A stretch of 11,312 nt of DNA from Pseudomonadota bacterium (GTDB lineage: Bacteria > Pseudomonadota > Gammaproteobacteria > GRL18). A program made the translations under genes and the position numbers. Location of the stretch: assembly GCA_030632745.1 (NCBI GenBank), contig DAOVUE010000007.1:1-11312 (forward strand), given 5' to 3'. Positions 7,389 to 11,312 of the stretch are shown in pieces; position 1 is the first letter of the stretch; each line of letters begins with the position of its first letter. The notes beneath the pieces are model-generated. The model had not been told where the DNA came from and ran no database searches. It saw only the letters and a program-made list of their open reading frames with translations.

Positions 7389-8053
7389 ACAGCAATATTA
7401 AATTACTCAGCAAGAATTTATCGTATTCCTTTAAGGATCTCAGCCTGTTAAAACTAGCACTGAGTCATCGCAGTATTGGTAAAAATAATAATGAACGTCT
7501 GGAGTTTTTGGGTGATTCAGTCATAGGTTATGTCATGGCCGAAGAATTGTATCAGCGTTTTGCCGGTGAAGATGAGGGAAACTTAAGCCGTTATCGTTCT
7601 TTGCTGGTTAAAGGAGACACCTTAGCCAGTATTGCGCGTCAATTTGAAGTAGGAAAATATCTCAATCTGGGTGGCGGTGAATTGAAAAGCGGCGGCTTCC
7701 GTCGTTCTTCAATCCTGGCCGATGCTATGGAGGCCATCATTGGCGCCATTACTCTGGACTCAGATATTCAACAGGCCAGAAAATGTATTTTGCTTTGGTA
7801 TAAAGATAAGCTGGATAATATCAAAACACTTGATTTAAAAGATCCCAAAACACGTTTACAGGAATTTTTACAGGCCAAAAAATTTGAACTGCCGCAATAT
7901 AAAGTAATTTCTATTAATGGTAAGGAACATGCGCAGATTTTTCAGGTTGATTGTTATGTTAAGGAATTAAAACAGATCGTAACGGCAGAAGGGAATAGTC
8001 GCCGGCTTGCAGAACAAAAAAGTGCAGAATTGATGCTGGAACAAATTCTGTAA
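7385..8053 (+). CDS. rnc: ribonuclease III
   Basis: Double-strand-specific endoribonuclease that matures rRNA precursors and cuts structured mRNAs. Length is 222 aa (E. coli 226). The signature NERLEFLGDS (36-45, with Glu40 and Asp44) and the second metal site LADAMEAIIG (111-120, with Asp113 and Glu116) are present. GELKSGGFRRSSI follows the family closely. A linker at about 152-160 (KDPKTRLQEFLQ) leads into a C-terminal double-stranded RNA-binding domain ending in EGNSRRLAEQKSAELML. The start is TTG, four-base overlapping (TTGA) with the upstream stop; it aligns with the E. coli N-terminus and no better start is available. A rare start plus coupling should keep expression low. E. coli RNase III represses its own operon by cleaving the leader; no such leader is evident directly upstream here. 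Confidence 0.97.
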   Translation: MNSNIKLLSKNLSYSFKDLSLLKLALSHRSIGKNNNERLEFLGDSVIGYVMAEELYQRFAGEDEGNLSRYRSLLVKGDTLASIARQFEVGKYLNLGGGELKSGGFRRSSILADAMEAIIGAITLDSDIQQARKCILLWYKDKLDNIKTLDLKDPKTRLQEFLQAKKFELPQYKVISINGKEHAQIFQVDCYVKELKQIVTAEGNSRRLAEQKSAELMLEQIL

Positions 8054-8084
8054 ACAACCATATGACAAATAAAGAACTACAATA

Positions 8085-9005
8085 ATGACTACTGCTGACA
8101 TCTTACAAGCATCACAAGAAAATTATCGCAGTGGTTATGTGGCCATTATTGGACGTCCCAATGTGGGCAAGTCAACACTGCTTAATCGTATCCTTGGTCA
8201 GCACCTGAGTATTACCTCAAAAAAACCTCAAACTACCCGTCATCGTTTATTAGGTATTAAAACAACATCTACTGCTCAGGCTGTCTATATTGATACTCCG
8301 GGTCTGCATCAAAATCATAAGGGAGCCATGCATCGTTATATGAATCGGGAAGCAATAACGACATTAAACGATGTAGATGTTATTGTCTTTGTTGTGGACC
8401 GTATCAAGCTGACAGCAGAAGATGATTATGCGATTGAGTTATTGCAGAAATGCCGACAACCCATTATTCTGGCTGTTAATAAAGTGGATAAAATTAATAA
8501 TAAAGAATTATTATTGCCCTTTATGGAAGAACTTAGTAAACGGTTAAACTTCTCTCATGTTATCCCAATATCTGCGAGTAAAGGTGACAATATAGATCAA
8601 TTAGAACATCAGATTGAATCACAATTACACCTTTCAACACCTTATTTCCCTGATCAGCAATTGACCGATAAAAGTGATCGTTTTCTTGCTGCTGAACTGA
8701 TTCGTGAAAAAATTATGCGTTTATTAGGTCAGGAAGTACCTTATTCTGTTGCAGTTGAAGTTGAAGCGTTTGAGGAAGACAGTACCATTATCAAAATTTC
8801 AGCCATAATCTGGGTTGAGCGGGCTAATCAAAAAGGTATTATTATTGGTCATAAAGGGCAGCAATTAAAAGACATTGGCATGCAGGCCAGAGTTTCTATG
8901 GAATCCTTATACGATAAAAAGGTATTTGTTAAATTGTGGGTGAAGGTAAAAGAGGGCTGGTCAGATGATGAAAGGGCACTTAAAAGTTTAGGCTACTACT
9001 CTTAA
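8085..9005 (+). CDS. era: GTPase Era, 30S ribosome assembly
   Basis: Essential-type GTPase that binds the 3' end of 16S rRNA and helps assemble 30S subunits. Length is 306 aa (E. coli 301). The GTPase domain has G1 GRPNVGKS (23-30), the switch segment KKPQTTRHR (46-54), DTPG (70-73), NKVD (132-135) and SAS (163-165). The C-terminal KH domain carries the GHKG loop (255-258) in IIIGHKGQQLKDIG and ends with the family motif WVKVKEGWSDDERALKSLGY. It starts 31 bases after rnc, the usual rnc-era pairing. The ribosome site is weak (AAAGAAC). The N-terminal 15 residues are longer than in E. coli by a few positions. Downstream is a 167-base gap with a large hairpin before recO. Confidence 0.98.
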   Translation: MTTADILQASQENYRSGYVAIIGRPNVGKSTLLNRILGQHLSITSKKPQTTRHRLLGIKTTSTAQAVYIDTPGLHQNHKGAMHRYMNREAITTLNDVDVIVFVVDRIKLTAEDDYAIELLQKCRQPIILAVNKVDKINNKELLLPFMEELSKRLNFSHVIPISASKGDNIDQLEHQIESQLHLSTPYFPDQQLTDKSDRFLAAELIREKIMRLLGQEVPYSVAVEVEAFEEDSTIIKISAIIWVERANQKGIIIGHKGQQLKDIGMQARVSMESLYDKKVFVKLWVKVKEGWSDDERALKSLGYYS

Positions 9006-9006
9006 T

Positions 9007-9110
9007 CAAACATGAGTAGCCTTGAGCGAATAAAAAGCTGCCGCTGTCTTATTTGCAGGTGAAGATGTTTGCAAAACGACAGCGGCAAATTCCATGTTTG
9101 GCTGACGGCT
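9007..9110 (-). repeat. hairpin-bearing intergenic repeat between era and recO (inverted copy)
   Basis: A long imperfect palindrome. The outer arms are CAAACATG (9007-9014) and CATGTTTG (9093-9100). The inner arms are TGCCGCTGTC (9039-9048) and GACAGCGGCA (9078-9087), extended by TTTGCA (9052-9057) and TGCAAA (9070-9075) around a small internal loop, with a 12-base terminal loop. Read on the minus strand it begins AGCCGTCAGCCAAACATGG, then AATTTG, closely resembling the start of the repeat at 2531 (AGCCTTTAGCCAAACTTG, then AATTTG). The two elements lie in opposite orientation. No U-tract follows the stem. It may shape the era mRNA end or the recO leader. Confidence 0.65.
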
Positions 9111-9122
9111 CTTATCAAGAGC
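9108..9122. repeat. short perfect hairpin upstream of recO
   Basis: GCTCTT and AAGAGC form a perfect 6-bp stem with a three-base loop (ATC), 51 bases before the recO start. It abuts the larger palindrome. The following AATAATTTTC is too mixed for a good terminator, so its role is open. Confidence 0.35.
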
Positions 9123-9172
9123 AATAATTTTCAGGATCAATGACATTCAAAAACTATGATTTATTATAAAAA

Positions 9173-9961
9173 ATGAATTCCAGAGTTAAGTTGGATCATC
9201 AGGAAGCCGTTATTCTCCATCAGTATAACTATCGGAATTCCAGTCTGATCATTAATTTTTTTCTTAGTGATTATGGTAAGATAAGTGCTGTTGCTAAGGG
9301 TATTAAAGGTAAAAGCCTCGGCAAATGTCAGCAAAATCATCCGGCATTATTTCAGCCTTTTCAAAGACTGGCGGTTTCTTTAGCAGGAAAATCCGATCTA
9401 CTCTATCTTAAGAATATTGAATTAAGTCAGCAATACTCTGAAATAAATGGAAAACTTCAGGGTAAATCTTTATATTGTGCTTATTATATCAATGAATTAT
9501 TGCTGCGTTTATTGCCTTCGCATACAGATTGCAGGGAAATATTCAATTTATATGAATTGATATTAAACTCACTTGTATGCTGTACTGAGACACCTGTCCA
9601 GGGTGATCAATCGTTGCTGCACTATGAAGCACCACTGAGATTATTTGAATTAAAACTATTAGAATTTTTAGGTTATGGATTAAATCTGCTGCATGAAATT
9701 CAATCCGGTGTTGATATTCTGGCCGATCAGCAATATTATTATATTATGCAAGCCGGACCCAGTAAAAATAAAACTGTTACTGAAAAACAATTACTCATAA
9801 ACGGCAGCACTCTCATCAATCTGGCTAATGGTAATTTGCATGATAAAAAAACATTACAGCAAAGTAAGCAGCTTTTAAAATTAGCTCTGGCGGGTCATTT
9901 GGGTGATAAGCCATTAAAGAGTCGTGAATTATTCAAGCAGCTTTACTCTGTTGTAAAATAA
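9173..9961 (+). CDS. recO: DNA repair protein RecO
   Basis: Recombination mediator of the RecFOR pathway that, with RecR, loads RecA onto SSB-coated single-stranded gaps. Length is 262 aa (E. coli 242). The N-terminal OB-fold region (about 8-85) contains QEAVILHQYNYRNSSLIINFF, GKISAVAKGIKGK and LQPF-like LFQPFQRLAVSLAGKSDLLYLKNIE. The central helical part has YCAYYINELLLRLLP (104-118) and LRLFELKLLEFLGYGLNL, and the C-terminus ends GDKPLKSRELFKQL, a family hallmark. No clear zinc-binding CxxC pair is seen, as in E. coli RecO. The ATG at 9173 has only A/T-rich DNA upstream and no good ribosome site. It is the first gene after the hairpin-containing gap and is followed at 45 bases by the Sel1-repeat gene rather than pdxJ. 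Confidence 0.93.
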   Translation: MNSRVKLDHQEAVILHQYNYRNSSLIINFFLSDYGKISAVAKGIKGKSLGKCQQNHPALFQPFQRLAVSLAGKSDLLYLKNIELSQQYSEINGKLQGKSLYCAYYINELLLRLLPSHTDCREIFNLYELILNSLVCCTETPVQGDQSLLHYEAPLRLFELKLLEFLGYGLNLLHEIQSGVDILADQQYYYIMQAGPSKNKTVTEKQLLINGSTLINLANGNLHDKKTLQQSKQLLKLALAGHLGDKPLKSRELFKQLYSVVK

Positions 9962-10006
9962 ATAGTTAACCAATAGTCAACAAGCAAAAGACAAAGGTAA
10001 AATAGT

Positions 10007-10465
10007 ATGAAATATATAATTCCATTAATCTTATTAATTACAAGTCAAAGTGTATTTGCCAATAAATGTGTTACTTTAGTTGAAAAAAAGGATTTTTATG
10101 CTGCAGTTAATATCTGTACGGAATTAGCTAATAAAAAGGATGCTAAAGCTCAGTTTGCTCTGGCTACACTCTATTATGATGGAAATGGTGTAATGGAGGA
10201 TAATACTCAGGCAAGAAAATGGTTCCGTAAAGCGGCTCAGAATAACCATAATCAGGCTCAGTACAATCTTGCGATTATGCAGGCAAGTGGTTTAGGTGGT
10301 GAAATAAATTTGCCCGAGGCTCTCGCATGGTTGAAAATTTCAAAAAATAATGGTTATTCAATTGCTGCAGAGGCTATAAAACAAATGACTGCAGAACTCT
10401 CTTCGAGTGAAAAAGAGCAGGCAGATAAAAAAATGGCTGAGATAAAAAAAGAATTTAATATTTAA
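10007..10465 (+). CDS. secreted Sel1-repeat (TPR-like) protein
   Basis: A 152-residue protein of unknown specific function. A signal peptide is evident: MKYIIPLILLITSQSVFA with a predicted signal peptidase I site after Ala18 (V-F-A). The mature part has two Sel1 repeats: about 46-80 (AKAQFALATLYYDGNGV, then ARKWFRKAAQNN) and 81-116 (NQAQYNLAIMQASGLGG, then EALAWLKISKNNG). A charged C-terminal helix (about 130-152) follows. C21 and C37 in the mature protein could form a disulfide in the periplasm. Sel1 repeats usually mediate protein-protein contacts. AAAGGT upstream supports the start. It lies 45 bases after recO and is probably co-transcribed, ending at the terminator at 10505-10545. Confidence 0.8.
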   Translation: MKYIIPLILLITSQSVFANKCVTLVEKKDFYAAVNICTELANKKDAKAQFALATLYYDGNGVMEDNTQARKWFRKAAQNNHNQAQYNLAIMQASGLGGEINLPEALAWLKISKNNGYSIAAEAIKQMTAELSSSEKEQADKKMAEIKKEFNI

Positions 10466-10486
10466 GCGGTATTTGTAACGGGCCGA

Positions 10487-10508
10487 CCGTAACGGATCGA
10501 AGTTACGG
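10487..10508 (+). repeat. inverted repeat overlapping the terminator stem
   Basis: CCGTAAC (10487-10493) and GTTACGG (10502-10508) are perfectly inverted around 8 bases. The right arm shares bases 10505-10508 with the left arm of the terminator stem, so both hairpins cannot form fully at once. GTAACGG is also directly repeated at 10475-10481 and 10489-10495. This may be incidental or may modulate termination. Confidence 0.4.
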
Positions 10509-10545
10509 CTGTATAGTTATGTTTTTAATACAGCCGTTGTTTTTT
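10505..10545 (+). terminator. intrinsic terminator after the Sel1-repeat gene
   Basis: ACGGCTGTAT (10505-10514) and ATACAGCCGT (10528-10537) make a perfect 10-bp stem with a 13-base loop, followed on the plus strand by TG and a run of six T (10540-10545). It ends the plus-strand gene run where it meets the convergent minus-strand gene. The minus-strand stop codon (10525-10527) lies in the loop and the right arm encodes its last residues. On the minus strand no T-run follows, so termination there is less certain. Confidence 0.75.
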
Positions 10546-11106
10546 CTGGTTTTTTACTTTTTCTATTTTAACGATACAAGTATCAGAAAAAATATCCTGC
10601 AGGCTGCGCTTTTTCTTATCAATTAAAATCCATAGAATACCTGAAAATCCAATAAGAAAAACGCCATATAAATAAGGTGGTTCAATAATTTGTGCTTTTG
10701 ACAGTCTGGAATATAGAAATAAAGCTGCTACCCAGGGTGTGCCTGCAATTAAAAATCTTAGTAATGACTGTGTCCAGTTAATAGCCTTACCCTCAGTTGT
10801 CTGCAGCCTCAGAGACCAGCTCCTCAAGCCGAGAGTTTGCCCTCCATGTGTCCAGAACCAGGCAAAAAAGAACCAGGTCACAATAAAAAGGTAGCTATAA
10901 AAAATAGGGCCGGAAAATTCTGTAGTACTCAAATTATCTTTTTGTGTAGAATCCATTTGAACTATCATTTGTGCAGGAATCATATAGACGATTCCTGCCA
11001 GCAGCCACACTGCACACAGCAGCATTGCATCATATAGCCAGGCACCTAATAGCCTGAAAAAGGAAGCGGGGGGAAGACTGTTAGAAGTGTTGGCTGCTTT
11101 GATCAT
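10525..11106 (-). CDS. RDD family inner-membrane protein
   Basis: A 193-residue multi-pass membrane protein of the RDD family; function not established, with transport or ion homeostasis suggested for some members. The family arginine and aspartate appear in FRLLGAWLYDAML (Arg18, Asp26) in the first membrane segment (about 20-43). A second segment spans about 67-86, followed by the conserved loop GGQTLGLRSWSLRL (88-101). Further hydrophobic stretches lie at about 113-132 and 145-163, and the C-terminal motif KKRSLQDIFSDT (165-176) holds the last family aspartate (Asp171). The C-terminus is strongly basic. The ATG at 11106 has a weak purine-rich site (AAAGA). It is convergent with the Sel1-repeat gene and unrelated to the plus-strand operon. 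Confidence 0.88.
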   Translation of the reverse strand: MIKAANTSNSLPPASFFRLLGAWLYDAMLLCAVWLLAGIVYMIPAQMIVQMDSTQKDNLSTTEFSGPIFYSYLFIVTWFFFAWFWTHGGQTLGLRSWSLRLQTTEGKAINWTQSLLRFLIAGTPWVAALFLYSRLSKAQIIEPPYLYGVFLIGFSGILWILIDKKKRSLQDIFSDTCIVKIEKVKNQKKQRLY

Positions 11107-11312
11107 AATCTTTATATTATTATTCCGAGGTTTAGCTATGCTTGAACCTAAATTAATCAGTTGAATCGTAGCGAGAAAGGCTAAGGTGCTGTAGATTAAG
11201 GGTTTTACTGGTTATTTTGGATTTATTCATACCCCGAGGGCACCTAGTAGTCACTCTATGGGTGAATTCAAAATCTCCAGAAAATCCTTAAGATGCAGTG
11301 CTTTAGGCTTTC
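11107..11312. other. right-edge region without a recognised gene
   Basis: The 206 bases upstream of the RDD gene show no gene I can identify. On the minus strand one frame is open from the window edge and ends in TGA at 11251-11253, reading KPKALHLKDFLEILNSPIE. This could be the C-terminus of a gene lying to the right. On the plus strand an ATG at 11258 is open to the edge (18 codons). The hexamer CCGAGG occurs twice (about 11128 and 11234). The promoter of the RDD gene should lie here, but no clear -35/-10 pair stands out. Confidence 0.3.

Noticed and set aside
9140..9167. recO promoter ATGACA / TATTAT
   Set aside because: A start from it would fall at or after the recO ATG, implying a leaderless mRNA; the motif match is only moderate.
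1..11312. CRISPR array, tRNA or rRNA gene, transposase, or defence/biosynthetic cluster
   Set aside because: No regularly spaced repeats, no tRNA-like or rRNA sequence, and every long reading frame is explained by housekeeping or small membrane/periplasmic genes.

Overview
The window is a conserved housekeeping segment of an AT-rich proteobacterium, almost certainly a gammaproteobacterium. The evidence is the arrangement nadB <- -> rpoE-rseA-rseC ... lepA-lepB-rnc-era-recO, which matches the Escherichia and Pseudomonas type of order, together with close residue-level agreement of NadB, RpoE, LepA, LepB, RNase III and Era with the enterobacterial proteins. Genus cannot be read from the sequence.

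Layout. At the left edge nadB (L-aspartate oxidase, minus strand) runs off the window a few residues before its expected C-terminus. A 263-base divergent gap holds a convincing sigma-E type promoter in front of rpoE and a weaker -10 element for nadB. Then come rpoE and rseA, the envelope-stress sigma factor and its anti-sigma factor. They are separated by an unusually long 155-base gap containing a perfect 18-bp inverted repeat. Next are rseC, a small glutaredoxin-like gene, lepA (elongation factor 4), lepB (signal peptidase I), a pilin-like DUF4845 membrane protein, rnc (RNase III) and era (ribosome-assembly GTPase). A 167-base gap with a second large hairpin follows, then recO, a secreted Sel1-repeat protein, a terminator, and a convergent RDD-family membrane protein on the minus strand. 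The last 206 bases have no recognised gene.

How the genes fit together. rpoE-rseA-rseC form the envelope-stress module. lepA, lepB, rnc, era and recO are translation, secretion, RNA-processing and repair genes that commonly follow it. Most are on one strand with short gaps or overlaps, and three (rseC, lepA, rnc) use GTG or TTG starts. Differences from the textbook locus are the absence of rseB and of a degP/mucD gene, the glutaredoxin-like insertion, and the absence of pdxJ-acpS after recO.

I do not see a new defence system, mobile element with a transposase, CRISPR array or biosynthetic cluster. The most interesting unexplained signal is a set of related intergenic palindromic repeats: two hairpin-bearing copies in opposite orientation, one compact copy, and one doubtful copy.
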